Source: Candidatus Agrococcus pullicola (GTDB lineage: Bacteria; Actinomycetota; Actinomycetes; Actinomycetales; Microbacteriaceae). From it: a stretch of DNA of 18,819 nt. The DNA is taken from assembly GCA_019115685.1 (NCBI GenBank), contig DXDC01000118.1, forward strand, positions 1-18,819, written 5' to 3'. A program made the translations under genes and the position numbers. The notes under the pieces were generated by a model that did not search any database, had not been told where the DNA came from, and worked only from the letters and a program-made list of their open reading frames with translations. Every line of letters begins with the position of its first letter. Positions within the stretch are counted from its first letter, which is position 1. This document shows, piece by piece, positions 7,157 through 15,760 of this stretch.

Positions 7157-8638
7157 TCAGACCGCGAACTCGGCGAAGCGCGCCGTGGCGGGCTCCGTGA
7201 CTCGAACGCGCATCCGAGTTCCTCCCTCGAGGTGCTCCTCCTCGTCGACTACGAACTCGTCGTGCAGCGCGCTCACGACCTCGCCGCGGTCGTAGGGCAC
7301 AAGGAGATCCATTTCGACGTTGGGCATCGGGAGCATGTCCGCAAGCGTCTGCATGAGCTCATCGATGCCCTCCCCAGTGCGAGCCGAAACGAACACTGAA
7401 TTCGGCGCCAGGCCCCGCAGCACGAGGCGCTGATCCTCGTCGATCAGATCCGACTTGTTGAACGCTACAAGCTCGGGAATATCACGAGCACCGACCTCGC
7501 CGATAACGTCGCGCACGGTCGACAGCTGCGCGGAGGGGTCCGCGTGGCTGCCATCCACAACGTGCAGAACGACATCGCTCTCTGATACCTCCTCGAGCGT
7601 CGAACGGAACGCCTCAACGAGTTGGTGAGGCAACTGGCGCACGAAGCCTACGGTGTCGGACAGCGTGAAGAGCCGACCGTCCGGAGTCTCCGCGCGGCGT
7701 ACCGTCGGGTCTAGCGTCGCGAACAGTGCGTTCTCGACAAGGACCCCCGCGTGCGTGATGCGATTCAGCAGCGACGACTTACCCGCATTCGTGTAGCCCG
7801 CGATCGCAACGGACGGCACCCTGTTGCGGTCTCGGTTCGCCCGCTTCGCAGCCCGCGCAGGAGCGAAGCCTGCGATCTGCTTGCGCAATTTCGCCATCCG
7901 CATGTGGATGCGCCGACGATCGAGCTCGATCTTCGTCTCACCGGGGCCACGGGACCCCATGCCTGCGCCGCCGACCTGACCACCGGCCTGTCGCGACATG
8001 GATTCGCCCCAACCTCGCAACCGCGGCAGCAGGTACTCGAGCTGCGCGAGCTCGACCTGCGCCTTACCCTCGCGGCTCTGGGCATGCTGACTGAAGATGT
8101 CGAGAATCACGGCCGTGCGGTCGATGACCTTGACCTTCACGACATCCTCCAGCGCGCGCCGCTGGCTCGGTGCGAGCTCGCTGTCGGCCACGACCGTGTC
8201 GGCTCCCGTCGCCGCAACGACCTCTCGAAGCTCCTCGGCCTTGCCTCGGCCGAGGTACGTGGCGGGGTCGGGATTCGTGCGTCGCTGCAGTACGCCGTCG
8301 AGGACGACGGCTCCCGCTGTTTCGGCGAGTGCGGCGAGCTCGCGCAGCGAGTACTCGGCCTCCTGCGCGTTCGACGCGTACACGCCGATCAGGACCACCC
8401 GCTCCAGCCTGAGCTGGCGATTCTCGACCTCAGTAACGTCTTCGAGTTCGGTCGAGAGCCCCGCAACGCGCCGCAGCGCCGATCGCTCTTCACGATCGAG
8501 CTGCTCGCCATCGACGTCGACGGCGTGCGCCTGATCGTCGAGGGCGAGCGCTATGCCATCGGCGGGGCGAGCCCATTCGAGGATGCGCGTCATCTCGCGA
8601 TCAATGTTTACGGTGTCTTCGGTAATGCTGTTCTCCAT
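7157..8638 (-). CDS. hflX: GTPase HflX
   Basis: This ribosome-associated GTPase of 493 residues splits stalled or stress-damaged 70S ribosomes. The N-terminal HflX domain (about 75-240) includes DPATYLGRGKAEEL, DRTAVILDIFSQHA and the glycine-rich GAGMGSRGPGETKIELDRRR stretch. A coiled region follows, then the G domain with G1 GYTNAGKSS (281-289), switch region ATLDPT (307-312), G3 DTVGF (328-332), G4 NKSD (394-397) and G5 SAR (418-420). The start chosen is the ATG at 8638, which fits the length of related proteins. It has no good Shine-Dalgarno, and an ATG at 8593 is possible. It is divergent from the 8659 methyltransferase with 20 bases between starts. The decayed methyltransferase follows as a second cistron. 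Confidence 0.94.
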   Translation of the reverse strand: MENSITEDTVNIDREMTRILEWARPADGIALALDDQAHAVDVDGEQLDREERSALRRVAGLSTELEDVTEVENRQLRLERVVLIGVYASNAQEAEYSLRELAALAETAGAVVLDGVLQRRTNPDPATYLGRGKAEELREVVAATGADTVVADSELAPSQRRALEDVVKVKVIDRTAVILDIFSQHAQSREGKAQVELAQLEYLLPRLRGWGESMSRQAGGQVGGAGMGSRGPGETKIELDRRRIHMRMAKLRKQIAGFAPARAAKRANRDRNRVPSVAIAGYTNAGKSSLLNRITHAGVLVENALFATLDPTVRRAETPDGRLFTLSDTVGFVRQLPHQLVEAFRSTLEEVSESDVVLHVVDGSHADPSAQLSTVRDVIGEVGARDIPELVAFNKSDLIDEDQRLVLRGLAPNSVFVSARTGEGIDELMQTLADMLPMPNVEMDLLVPYDRGEVVSALHDEFVVDEEEHLEGGTRMRVRVTEPATARFAEFAV

Positions 8639-8658
8639 TCGTTCGGTACGGTCGAGAT

Positions 8659-9267
8659 GTGACCGACCACTATTTTTCTTCCGGCTCTGCCGAGTACGCG
8701 GCTGAGCCGATTCGAGTTCGCCTTGGCGGTAGCGAGCGGTCGCTTGAGGCGCCGCGAGGAGTGTTTTCCAATGATGGCCTGGATGTCGGCACAGCTGTCC
8801 TGCTGGATGCCGTTCCGGAACCACCCGCTACCGGCAATCTGCTCGACATCGGGTGCGGATGGGGGCCTCTTACACTGGACCTTGCTCTCTCTTCTCCTGG
8901 GGCAGCGGTATGGGCGGTTGATGTGAATCCGCTGGCGCTTGAGGCGACGCGGAGAAACGCCCGTGCGCTCAGTCTATCCAACGTCAACTGTGTAGCACCA
9001 GAAGATATTCCTGCTGACCTACGGTTCGACGCCATCTGGTCGAATCCTCCCATTCGCATCGGCAAGGCCGCGCTGCACGAGTTGCTCACGACGTGGCTTG
9101 CCAGGTTGCATCCCGATGGCGAAGCGTGGCTCGTCGTGCAGAAGCACCTCGGCGCCGACTCGCTGCTGCGTTGGTTGGGCGAGCAACCGGGGCTGGATGC
9201 GGAGCGCGCAACATCGAAGAAGACCTTCCGCGTGCTGCGAGTCACGCGCGTGAGCGAACACGAGTAG
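8659..9267 (+). CDS. Class I SAM-dependent methyltransferase, RsmC-like
   Basis: This 202-residue protein matches the single-domain actinobacterial relatives of the catalytic half of RsmC (16S rRNA guanine-N2 methyltransferase). It begins DHYFSS with a short GVFSNDGLDVGTAVLL segment, as in RsmC C-terminal domains. Motif I is LLDIGCGWGPL (61-71), the acidic motif II AVDVNPLAL follows, and the catalytic NPP motif is SNPPIRIGK (128-136). NPP indicates methylation of an exocyclic or ring nitrogen, consistent with rRNA guanine as target; exact substrate is not proven. The start is GTG at 8659. E. coli RsmC has an additional N-terminal half that is absent here. Confidence 0.85.
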   Translation: MTDHYFSSGSAEYAAEPIRVRLGGSERSLEAPRGVFSNDGLDVGTAVLLDAVPEPPATGNLLDIGCGWGPLTLDLALSSPGAAVWAVDVNPLALEATRRNARALSLSNVNCVAPEDIPADLRFDAIWSNPPIRIGKAALHELLTTWLARLHPDGEAWLVVQKHLGADSLLRWLGEQPGLDAERATSKKTFRVLRVTRVSEHE

Positions 9268-9286
9268 TCAAGTCAACCCCGGCAGT

Positions 9287-9360
9287 GCCAACTTCTCGGT
9301 CGCTGGGCGACGACACGCCCCTATAGCGCGTTCATTCCGCCTATAGAGCGAGAAGTTGGC
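9287..9360. repeat. Cloverleaf-like palindromic intergenic element
   Basis: A perfect 12-bp inverted repeat, GCCAACTTCTCG (9287-9298) and CGAGAAGTTGGC (9349-9360), encloses 50 bases. Inside are a hairpin GTCGC/GCGAC (9299-9311) and two copies of CCTATAG-A/C-GCG (9320-9330, 9340-9350) exactly 20 bp apart, whose CTATAG cores can pair with each other. It fills most of the gap between the convergent methyltransferase and dapF. It could be a bidirectional terminator, a dispersed palindromic repeat or a small mobile-element remnant. Confidence 0.7.
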
Positions 9361-9379
9361 CCACCTTTAGTGGTGCGCT

Positions 9380-10225
9380 CTACTCCACATCGATGTCTGC
9401 GGAGAAGACGAGCTCCGCTGGGCCCGACAGCGTTGCCTCCGTACCGGAAGCCGTTACCTCCACTTCGCCTCCCGGCACCGCGACCAGCCACGTATCGGGG
9501 GCGTCATCGCCGATCCAGTGACGTGTCGCCATCGCGGCCGCGACGGCTCCCGTACCGCAGGACTGCGTCTCTCCGACGCCTCGTTCATGCACGCGCATGG
9601 TAATCGACCCGCGGCCCGATGTGACCGCTCCCGGCACGACGAACTCCACGTTCGCTCCGTGATCGGGAGCAGGGTCGAGGCCGGGAGTGCGAGTCAGGTC
9701 GAGCGCTTGCAGCTCGGTCGCGGTCGCGAGCGCCACGACCCTGTGGGGGTTGCCGACGTCAACGCTCAGGGCTGGCCGCGCAACGTCGATGCCCTCAGCT
9801 GTGACGAGCGTGTCGTTCTCGGCGATCGTGAACTCGCCCATCGAGACCTCGTATCGCCCCTGATCCAGCACGCGCACTGGCCTGAGCCCCGCCCGGGTGG
9901 CGATCGGCAGCATCCCGTCGGCGTCCGCCTGCGCGAGACCATTGGCGAGCAGGTAGTGCGCGAAAACACGAACCCCGTTGCCGCACATCTCCGCAATGGA
10001 GCCGTCACCATTGCGATAGTCCATGAACCACTCGGCGTCCTGCCCGCGCCCCTCTTCGTGACGCTCGGTCAGTGCCGCCCGGATCACGCCGTCCCCGCCG
10101 ACACCGACGTGGCGATCTGCGAGTGCGCGCACGCGTTGCTCAGTCAGGTCGACGTCCATATCGGCGTCGGTGAAGAGCACGAAGTCGTTGCCCGTACCGT
10201 GGCCCTTGGTGAACTGCAAACGCAT
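9380..10225 (-). CDS. dapF: Diaminopimelate epimerase
   Basis: This cofactor-independent enzyme of 281 residues interconverts LL- and meso-diaminopimelate for lysine and peptidoglycan synthesis. Both catalytic cysteines are visible: Cys81 in EMCGNGVRVFA and Cys223 in QSCGTGAVAAA. Other family blocks are KGHGTGNDF at the N-terminus, DRHVGVGGDG (38-46), DYRNGDGS (69-76), DVGNPH (156-161) and RVHERGVGET (211-220). The ATG at 10225 gives the normal length. It lies 59 bases after miaA on the same strand, probably as the last gene of the miaB-miaA-dapF segment. The palindrome at 9287-9360 is downstream. Confidence 0.95.
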   Translation of the reverse strand: MRLQFTKGHGTGNDFVLFTDADMDVDLTEQRVRALADRHVGVGGDGVIRAALTERHEEGRGQDAEWFMDYRNGDGSIAEMCGNGVRVFAHYLLANGLAQADADGMLPIATRAGLRPVRVLDQGRYEVSMGEFTIAENDTLVTAEGIDVARPALSVDVGNPHRVVALATATELQALDLTRTPGLDPAPDHGANVEFVVPGAVTSGRGSITMRVHERGVGETQSCGTGAVAAAMATRHWIGDDAPDTWLVAVPGGEVEVTASGTEATLSGPAELVFSADIDVE

Positions 10226-10284
10226 AGTGCAAGCCTACGGGCAATGCGGGCAGGCTCGCTGCCTGACGAGGATGCGCCAGCCGT

Positions 10285-11181
10285 TCAATCGAGGACCGAA
10301 GCGATCCAGTCGCGGGCAGCATTGGGAGCAGGCTCGTCGGCGACGTAGCGCTTGAACCATGAAACCTGCCGCCTCGAGTACTTCCGTGTTGCGAGCTTCG
10401 TGGCGTCGATCGCTTCAGCTTCGGTCAGTTCGCCGCCGAGCTGTTGGAGCGCTTGCGCGTAGCCGATGGCCTGCCGAGCCGTCGTACCCTGTTCCAGCCC
10501 TTGGTCTCGGAGCGTCTGCACTTCGTCGAGCAAGCCGGCCCGCCAGAACCCTTCGACACGCGCATCGAGTCGTTCGACCAGTAGGGCTCGTTCGGCCCGC
10601 AGGTGTGCAATGCGAGTCGGTCGCACGGGCTCGCTGCTCGGCAGGGATGCGCGAAACGGCTGCCCCGTCACAGTGACGGCCTCGAGAGCCCGCACGGTGC
10701 GGCGACCGTTCGCCGGGTCGATATCGGCCGCCGCACGAGGATCGAGCTGACGCAGCCGCTCGTGCAGCACATCCGGGCCTTCATTCTCCAGCTCGCGCTC
10801 GAGCCGTGCCCTGAGCTCGGGATCTCTCGCCGGAAACGCGAAGCCGAAAAGTACAGCGCTGATGTACAGACCGCTGCCGCCGACGAGTATCGGCCACACG
10901 CCTTCGGACTCGAGCTGCTCGATCAAGGATTCAACAACGGTCTGATATCCGGCAGCCGTTGACCCTTCCGTCACATCGAGAATGTCGAGCATGTGATGCG
11001 GAATGCCGCGCCGCTCCTCCGGACGAAGTTTCGCCGTTGCGATATCCATGCCGCGGTACAACTGCATGGCATCGGCGTTGACGATCTCTGCACGGATGCC
11101 TCTGGCGGCCAGCACCTCGACGGCGTCCATGGCGAACTCGCTCTTACCGACGCCGGTCGCGCCGACGACGGCGAGCAGCAC
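10285..11181 (-). CDS. miaA: tRNA dimethylallyltransferase
   Basis: This enzyme of 298 residues transfers a dimethylallyl group to N6 of A37 in tRNAs reading U-starting codons, giving i6A. The P-loop is GATGVGKS (7-14). Family blocks DAMQLYRGMDIATAK, GIPHHMLDI and GGSGLYISA follow, and the C-terminal half carries TARQAIGYAQ and TRKYSRRQVSWFKR. The open frame runs 50 codons further upstream, but GTG at 11181, four bases after the miaB stop, places MLLAVVGATG at the N-terminus as expected. The product is the substrate for MiaB, encoded immediately upstream, so the pair forms a coupled pathway to ms2i6A. Confidence 0.94.
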   Translation of the reverse strand: MLLAVVGATGVGKSEFAMDAVEVLAARGIRAEIVNADAMQLYRGMDIATAKLRPEERRGIPHHMLDILDVTEGSTAAGYQTVVESLIEQLESEGVWPILVGGSGLYISAVLFGFAFPARDPELRARLERELENEGPDVLHERLRQLDPRAAADIDPANGRRTVRALEAVTVTGQPFRASLPSSEPVRPTRIAHLRAERALLVERLDARVEGFWRAGLLDEVQTLRDQGLEQGTTARQAIGYAQALQQLGGELTEAEAIDATKLATRKYSRRQVSWFKRYVADEPAPNAARDWIASVLD

Positions 11182-11185
11182 GGTG

Positions 11186-12664
11186 CTAGCCCGCCCGCCG
11201 CACGGGAATGCCGAGCGGTACAGGGCCCTTCGTGGCGCTCGCCGCACCCGGAGTCGGGACTCCGCACGAGTCGGCCTGCGCGCGGTCCCATGCGTCGCCC
11301 GCAGACGAGCGACGGATTGCTGCGTTGCCATCGTCGGCCAGCAAATGGAAAGAAGCGGCGTCCGTGAGACGAACCGTCACGAAATCGCCCGGCCGCGGTT
11401 CGAGACCGTCGTCCACGCGGAAGTGCACGAGTCGCCCGTCCTTCGCACGGCCGGAGAGCCTGTGCGTTTCGGCGTTCTTCTTCCCCTCACCTGCTGAGAC
11501 CAGCACCTCTACCGTGCGCCCGACCTGCTTCTGGTTCTCCTCGTAGGAAATGCGGTCCTGGAGTGCGACGAGGCGCTCGAAACGCTCTTGCACGATCTCT
11601 TTCGGTATTTGATCCGGCATCGTCGCGGCGGGCGTACCCGGCCGGATCGAGTACTGAAATGTGAACGCGCTCGAGAAGCGGGACGCTTCGACCACGCGCA
11701 GCGTCTCCGCGAAGTCTTCTTCCGTCTCCCCGGGGAACCCGACGATGATGTCAGTCGTGATGGCGGCATCCGGAATACGCTCGCGCACCCGATCGAGGAT
11801 GCCGAGGAATCGCGCAGAACGATACGAACGGCGCATTGCTCTCAGAATGCGATCCGAGCCCGACTGCAGGGGCATGTGCAGTTGCGGCATGACAGCGTCG
11901 GTCTCGGCCATTGCCGCAATGACGTCGTCGGTGAAGGCAGCGGGATGCGGACTCGTGAAACGGATCCGTTCCAGGCCGTCGATGGCTCCGGCCGCGCGCA
12001 GCAGCTTTCCGAACGCGTGGCGATCACCGAAGGACACACCATACGTGTTGACGTTCTGCCCGAGCAGCGTCACTTCGACCGCACCGTCGGCGACGAGTGT
12101 CTCGATCTCGGCGAGAACTTCGCCTGGACGACGATCCTTCTCCTTACCGCGCAGCGAGGGCACGATGCAGAACGTGCAGGTGTTGTTGCAGCCGACAGAG
12201 ATCGAAACCCATCCGGAGTGCGTCGACTCACGCTTCGTCGGCAGTGTCGACGGGAACATCTCGAGCGACTCGAGAATCTCGACCTGCGCCTCTTCGTTAT
12301 GCCGGGCTCTCTCGAGCAACGTGGGCAGCGCACCCATGTTGTGCGTGCCGAACACCACATCGACCCAAGGCGCTCGATCGACGATGCCATCCCGATCCTT
12401 CTGCGCAAGACATCCGCCGACCGCGATTTGGAACCCGTCGCGTTCGCGCTTCGTCTGCGCGAGGTGACCGAGTGTTCCGTACAGCTTGTCGGAAGCGTTC
12501 TCACGAACAGCACAGGTATTGATAACCATGACGTCTGGTCGGCCGTCAAGAGACGGCACGTATCCGGCATTCTCGAGAGAACCGCGCATGCGCTCGGAGT
12601 CATGCACGTTCATCTGACAGCCGAACGTCTTTACTTCGTAGGTGCGTGGGCTGATTACGGGCAT
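11186..12664 (-). CDS. miaB: tRNA-2-methylthio-N6-dimethylallyladenosine synthase
   Basis: This radical-SAM methylthiotransferase of 492 residues converts i6A37 to ms2i6A37. The N-terminal UPF0004 domain binds one Fe-S cluster through Cys16, Cys51 and Cys85. The radical-SAM cluster is bound by Cys159, Cys163 and Cys166 (CNNTCTFC). [18 protein letters not shown] and [12 protein letters not shown] follow. A TRAM domain lies at roughly 385-450. About 40 residues after it have no clear homology and look disordered. The ATG at 12664 lies five bases after the lipoprotein stop. All six cysteines are present. Confidence 0.95.
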   Translation of the reverse strand: MPVISPRTYEVKTFGCQMNVHDSERMRGSLENAGYVPSLDGRPDVMVINTCAVRENASDKLYGTLGHLAQTKRERDGFQIAVGGCLAQKDRDGIVDRAPWVDVVFGTHNMGALPTLLERARHNEEAQVEILESLEMFPSTLPTKRESTHSGWVSISVGCNNTCTFCIVPSLRGKEKDRRPGEVLAEIETLVADGAVEVTLLGQNVNTYGVSFGDRHAFGKLLRAAGAIDGLERIRFTSPHPAAFTDDVIAAMAETDAVMPQLHMPLQSGSDRILRAMRRSYRSARFLGILDRVRERIPDAAITTDIIVGFPGETEEDFAETLRVVEASRFSSAFTFQYSIRPGTPAATMPDQIPKEIVQERFERLVALQDRISYEENQKQVGRTVEVLVSAGEGKKNAETHRLSGRAKDGRLVHFRVDDGLEPRPGDFVTVRLTDAASFHLLADDGNAAIRRSSAGDAWDRAQADSCGVPTPGAASATKGPVPLGIPVRRAG

Positions 12665-12669
12665 GCGCT

Positions 12670-13143
12670 TCAGGATACCGCGAGCGGGGTCAGCTCCATG
12701 ACCGCCTCGGCGCCGCTCGAATACTCGCCCTCCAGCACCAGAGCCGCGCTATCAACCTCGCCGCTTACCGTCACGTCGAGCGTGACCTGTTCTTCACCGT
12801 CGACGAAGAGCCCTGTGAGGGTCACGGTGAGCGTTTCGCCCTCTTGCTGCCAGACGTCCGTTTCCGAGTCGAACGGCCCCAGGCCGTTATAGGAGAGGAC
12901 CAGGACGGTACCGTCCTCTTCGAACTCGAGCTGCAGCGAATTTCCGTCGAGTGCGCCTTCCCACTGCGTGCCCTCGAGCGACTCGTACGTCGGAGACGGT
13001 TCCGCAGTCTCGGGTTCCGGCGGACGGTCATCTTGCGGTTGCGCGCACCCTGCGATGAGCGCGAGCGTCGCCGAAGCGCACACGGCAAGCACCGCCCGCA
13101 CCAAAGGGTGCGAGCGGTGCCGATGCGATGCAGCGTGGATCAC
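12670..13143 (-). CDS. Lipoprotein, second of a tandem paralogous pair
   Basis: This 157-residue predicted lipoprotein has a basic start, a hydrophobic segment and a lipobox LIAG-Cys at about residue 33. An acidic, proline-rich linker follows (about 35-52), then a beta-rich domain beginning [17 protein letters not shown]. The domain repeats the pattern of its upstream neighbour: W-x-G-x2-DG near the start, F-x2-DGT, a G-P-[FI]-D turn, then a T-[VM] strand. The GTG start (13143-13141) overlaps the neighbour's TGA as GTGA, implying translational coupling. I do not recognise a named family; the fold may resemble small extracellular lipocalin- or META-like beta proteins, but that is a guess. It should be anchored on the outer face of the membrane. 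Confidence 0.8.
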   Translation of the reverse strand: MIHAASHRHRSHPLVRAVLAVCASATLALIAGCAQPQDDRPPEPETAEPSPTYESLEGTQWEGALDGNSLQLEFEEDGTVLVLSYNGLGPFDSETDVWQQEGETLTVTLTGLFVDGEEQVTLDVTVSGEVDSAALVLEGEYSSGAEAVMELTPLAVS

Positions 13144-13613
13144 ATTCTGGTGAGCGAAGCGCTCATGCCGCTACCGCTCAGTTCGAGCGATTCTTCATTG
13201 AGTTCACCGGTGAGATCAATAATGGTCTCGTTACCGGATCCGTCCTCGAACGCGAGGGACATCGTCACCTGCGTACCATCGACCGACCAGGTGTCGTTCG
13301 GGTGATCGATCGGTCCGCCGCCGCCATAGTCGATGAAGTCGATCGTGCCGTCCGAATTGAACAGCAGTTCGACTTCGTCGCCGTCGACAGTGCCGGTCCA
13401 TTCGGTGTCAGCGAGCTCGAAAGTTGAGACGTCGGGGCCGTCACCGCCATTGTCGTCCGTGTCATCCGTCTGGGAGTCGTCGTTCTGAGTCGTGTTCTGG
13501 TCGTCGTTGGGCTGGTCGTCTCCGCCACCAAAGGGGATGACGCAGCCGGAGAGCGCGAGCGTGGACGCGCCGAGCAGTGCTGCAAGAGCCAGGAAACGGT
13601 TGCGAATCTTCAT
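13140..13613 (-). CDS. Lipoprotein, first of a tandem paralogous pair
   Basis: This predicted lipoprotein of about 157 residues has a short basic N-terminus (MKIRNRF), a hydrophobic stretch and the lipobox LALSG-Cys at about residue 24. Next comes a strikingly acidic, Asn/Asp/Gln/Thr-rich linker of about 40 residues, then a beta-rich domain starting DTEWTGTVDGDEVELLF. I chose the ATG at 13613, which gives a clean signal peptide; a GTG three codons upstream (13622) is also possible. It is 70 bases downstream of recX and overlaps the next lipoprotein. A CATAAT about 20 bases upstream could be a weak -10. Function unknown; the acidic linker suits a spacer across the wall. Confidence 0.8.
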   Translation of the reverse strand: MKIRNRFLALAALLGASTLALSGCVIPFGGGDDQPNDDQNTTQNDDSQTDDTDDNGGDGPDVSTFELADTEWTGTVDGDEVELLFNSDGTIDFIDYGGGGPIDHPNDTWSVDGTQVTMSLAFEDGSGNETIIDLTGELNEESLELSGSGMSASLTRM

Positions 13614-13683
13614 GCGTGTCACGCTATGCCCGAATTATGGGAGTTTTCTGAAGATTCACGGTGAGCCGACTGCTTCATGCTCA

Positions 13684-14238
13684 CTATTCGAACGACACGC
13701 GCCGACGCGCGCCGGTCACCTCGTCGAGTGCCGTCCTCACCGCCCGAGAAGCATTGCCCCCTCCGTGCCCCCGACGCTGCAGGAACCCGAAGAGTCGGCG
13801 CTCGGCGGTTTCCCTGTCGAGCGAGCGCAACCGCGGTGCGCGCTCGCGCGCAGCTTCCAGCGCCAAGTCAGTTTCGTCATCGACGGAATGGTCGCGCAGC
13901 GCCTCCTCCGCATCGACCGACCGAACGCCGAGCTTGACGAGTTCTTGCCGCAGCGCGGCGTCGCCCAGCTTCTTGCGCGTTCGCAGGCGTTCGATCGCAC
14001 TCGCTGCGAAGTCCTGATCATTCAAATAGCCGGCATCGATTACACGCTGCACGACGGCATCCGCGACATCCCGTTCAACCTCTCGCTGTTTGAGCCGCTC
14101 ACGGAGCTTGCCGGAGGACATGGCGCGGGATGCGAGCATCCTGAGCGCCATGTCGTAAGCGGCGCTTTCCGTATCGCTCGCCGCACTCTGGTCGCTCGCC
14201 GGGTCAGACGGGAACATGGGCGTGACTTCGTAATTCAC
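13684..14238 (-). CDS. recX: Regulatory protein RecX
   Basis: RecX binds RecA filaments and limits their growth and coprotease activity. This copy has 184 residues: a variable N-terminus, then helical repeats with the typical YDMALRMLASRAMSSGKLRERL block (about 28-50) and DAGYLNDQDFAASAIERLRTRKKLGDAALRQEL. The LFGFLQRRG motif comes near the end. The start is GTG (14238-14236), eight to ten bases after a GAGGTGAGG ribosome binding site. It lies 23 bases downstream of recA, so it is very likely co-transcribed from the recA promoter and SOS-induced with it. Confidence 0.9.
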   Translation of the reverse strand: MNYEVTPMFPSDPASDQSAASDTESAAYDMALRMLASRAMSSGKLRERLKQREVERDVADAVVQRVIDAGYLNDQDFAASAIERLRTRKKLGDAALRQELVKLGVRSVDAEEALRDHSVDDETDLALEAARERAPRLRSLDRETAERRLFGFLQRRGHGGGNASRAVRTALDEVTGARRRVSFE

Positions 14239-14261
14239 GACCTCACCTCTAGCCGTGGGCT

Positions 14262-15323
14262 CTACGCGCCGGCTGCCCGTCGCTCGTCAAGGGAATCGAT
14301 CTGCTGCTCCGCGGCGCCGTCCGGCCCGGCGGCGATACCGAGGCTTACAAGGATCTTGTTCTCGATCTCGTCGGCGATGTCCGGGTTCTGCTGGAGGAAC
14401 CTGCGAGCGTTCTCCTTGCCCTGACCGAGCTGATCGCCGTCATAGGTGTACCAGGCACCCGACTTCTTCACGAACCCCTTGTCGACGCCGTAGTCGATGA
14501 GACTACCCTCGCGAGAAATGCCCGCGCCGTAGAGGATGTCGAACTCCGCCTGCTTGAACGGCGGCGCCATCTTGTTCTTGACGACCTTGACGCGAGTACG
14601 GTTACCGACCGCGTCTCCGCCATCCTTCAACGTTTCGATACGACGGATGTCAAGTCGAACGGAAGCGTAGAACTTCAAAGCCTTACCGCCGGATGTCGTT
14701 TCGGGGCTGCCGAAGAAGACACCGACCTTTTCACGCAACTGATTGATGAAGATCGCTGTGGTCTTCGTCTGGTTCAAGCCACCCGTGATCTTTCGCAGCG
14801 CCTGCGACATGAGGCGTGCCTGCAGACCCACGTGACTATCGCCCATCTCGCCCTCGATTTCAGCGCGTGGCACGAGCGCTGCGACGGAGTCGATGACGAC
14901 GAGGTCAACCGATCCGGAACGAATCAGCATGTCAGCGATCTCGAGCGCCTGCTCCCCGTTGTCGGGCTGCGACACGAGTAGTGCATCGATGTCGACGCCC
15001 AGCTTCGCCGCGTACACCGGGTCGAGTGCGTGCTCGGCGTCGATGAAGGCCGCGATACCGCCGTCTCGCTGCGCGTTCGCGATTGCGTGCAGCGTCAGCG
15101 TCGTCTTACCAGACGCCTCGGGGCCATAGATCTCGACGATGCGACCGCGAGGCAGTCCGCCAACGCCGAGCGCTGCGTCGAGCGCTACCGAGCCCGTCGG
15201 GATGACTTCGACCGGTGCGCGCTCCTCAGAGCCCAGACGCATGACCGTGCCCTTGCCGAACTGTCGGTCGATGTGGGCGAGTGCTGTTTCGAGAGCCTTT
15301 TCTCGATTCTTGTCAGATGACAT
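14262..15323 (-). CDS. recA: Recombinase RecA
   Basis: RecA forms filaments on single-stranded DNA, drives strand exchange and activates LexA self-cleavage. The protein has 353 residues: an N-terminal helical region, Walker A GPEASGKT (67-74), catalytic Glu in DAEHALDP near 96-102, Walker B LVVIDS (141-146), the L1 loop area around [16 protein letters not shown], and the L2 loop [13 protein letters not shown] (about 201-213). There is no intein, unlike some actinobacterial recA genes. The ATG at 15323 has a GGAAGGAC ribosome binding site. The upstream DNA carries an SOS-box-like sequence, and recX follows directly. Confidence 0.98.
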   Translation of the reverse strand: MSSDKNREKALETALAHIDRQFGKGTVMRLGSEERAPVEVIPTGSVALDAALGVGGLPRGRIVEIYGPEASGKTTLTLHAIANAQRDGGIAAFIDAEHALDPVYAAKLGVDIDALLVSQPDNGEQALEIADMLIRSGSVDLVVIDSVAALVPRAEIEGEMGDSHVGLQARLMSQALRKITGGLNQTKTTAIFINQLREKVGVFFGSPETTSGGKALKFYASVRLDIRRIETLKDGGDAVGNRTRVKVVKNKMAPPFKQAEFDILYGAGISREGSLIDYGVDKGFVKKSGAWYTYDGDQLGQGKENARRFLQQNPDIADEIENKILVSLGIAAGPDGAAEQQIDSLDERRAAGA

Positions 15324-15444
15324 TTGGATGTCCTTCCCGTATTGACCGAAACGCTAGTGTCGACCGCCGACACGAAGTTCCCGTGTACTTCACGATGTGG
15401 ACAAATTCAGCTTGTGCACACCGACTTGACCAGCGTACGAGAAG

Positions 15445-15460
15445 TAGAACGAAGTTTCGA
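15445..15460. promoter_or_regulatory. SOS box (LexA operator) of recA
   Basis: TAGAACGAAGTTTCGA fits TCGAAC-N4-GTTCGA at 10 of 12 arm positions. Its reverse complement differs from the LysM-gene box (5605-5620) at a single base. It lies 122-137 bases upstream of the recA start, so recA should have a leader of about 100 bases. I could not define a good -35/-10 pair with confidence. Confidence 0.7.
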
Positions 15461-15463
15461 TTG

Positions 15464-15492
15464 CCCGGCGGCGTGTCGCTCAAGCCGCCGGG
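15464..15492 (-). terminator. GC-rich hairpin between DUF3046 gene and the recA control region
   Basis: CCCGGCGGC (15464-15472) and GCCGCCGGG (15484-15492) form a perfect 9-bp stem with an 11-base loop. It starts 25 bases after the DUF3046 stop and ends just before the recA SOS box. There is no U-tract, as is common for actinobacterial terminators. It would insulate recA from upstream transcription. Confidence 0.5.
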
Positions 15493-15516
15493 ATCTTCAG
15501 GAACGTTCGCGGGGCA

Positions 15517-15741
15517 TCACGCGCTCTCCGGCGGCAGCAGTCGCGTTCCGCTGCGCCGCTCGGGCGGCACATCATTGGCCGCGCAGAGCGCCTCCCAAAC
15601 CTTTCGCGGGGCTGCACCGGCATCCAGGGCAGCACGCGCGGTCTTCCCCTGAAGCGCTGCAAGCACTTGATCTTCGAGCAGAACCGCCCCAAGACCACCG
15701 AACTCAGCCTCCACCGCCCGCATGAATTCAGCTCTGCGCAC
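15517..15741 (-). CDS. DUF3046 domain-containing protein
   Basis: This is a 74-residue protein of the actinobacterial DUF3046 family, which is typically encoded just upstream of recA. The pattern is RRAEFMRAVEAEFG at the start, a DQVLAALQGKTARAALDAG middle, and the conserved APRKVWEALCAANDVPPERR block, most likely all helical and cytosolic. The frame is open well upstream, but GTG at 15741 follows GGAGGTGAC, a strong ribosome binding site. It is a single gene between two hairpins (15464-15492 and 15761-15791). Function unknown; the position suggests a link to recombination or DNA damage. Confidence 0.85.
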   Translation of the reverse strand: MRRAEFMRAVEAEFGGLGAVLLEDQVLAALQGKTARAALDAGAAPRKVWEALCAANDVPPERRSGTRLLPPESA

Positions 15742-15760
15742 GTCACCTCCGTAAACGTTC

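Noticed and set aside
10250..10266. Short hairpin CAGGC/GCCTG between miaA and dapF as a terminator
   Set aside because: Only five base pairs, no U-tract, and the genes look co-transcribed; not strong enough to report.
11588..12892. Plus-strand open frame of about 434 codons opposite miaB
   Set aside because: Shadow of miaB, which has all six cluster cysteines. The antisense product has no recognisable domain and no ribosome binding site context.
14262..15323. Possible intein in recA, as in some actinobacteria
   Set aside because: The protein is continuous, 353 residues, with no insertion in any RecA motif.
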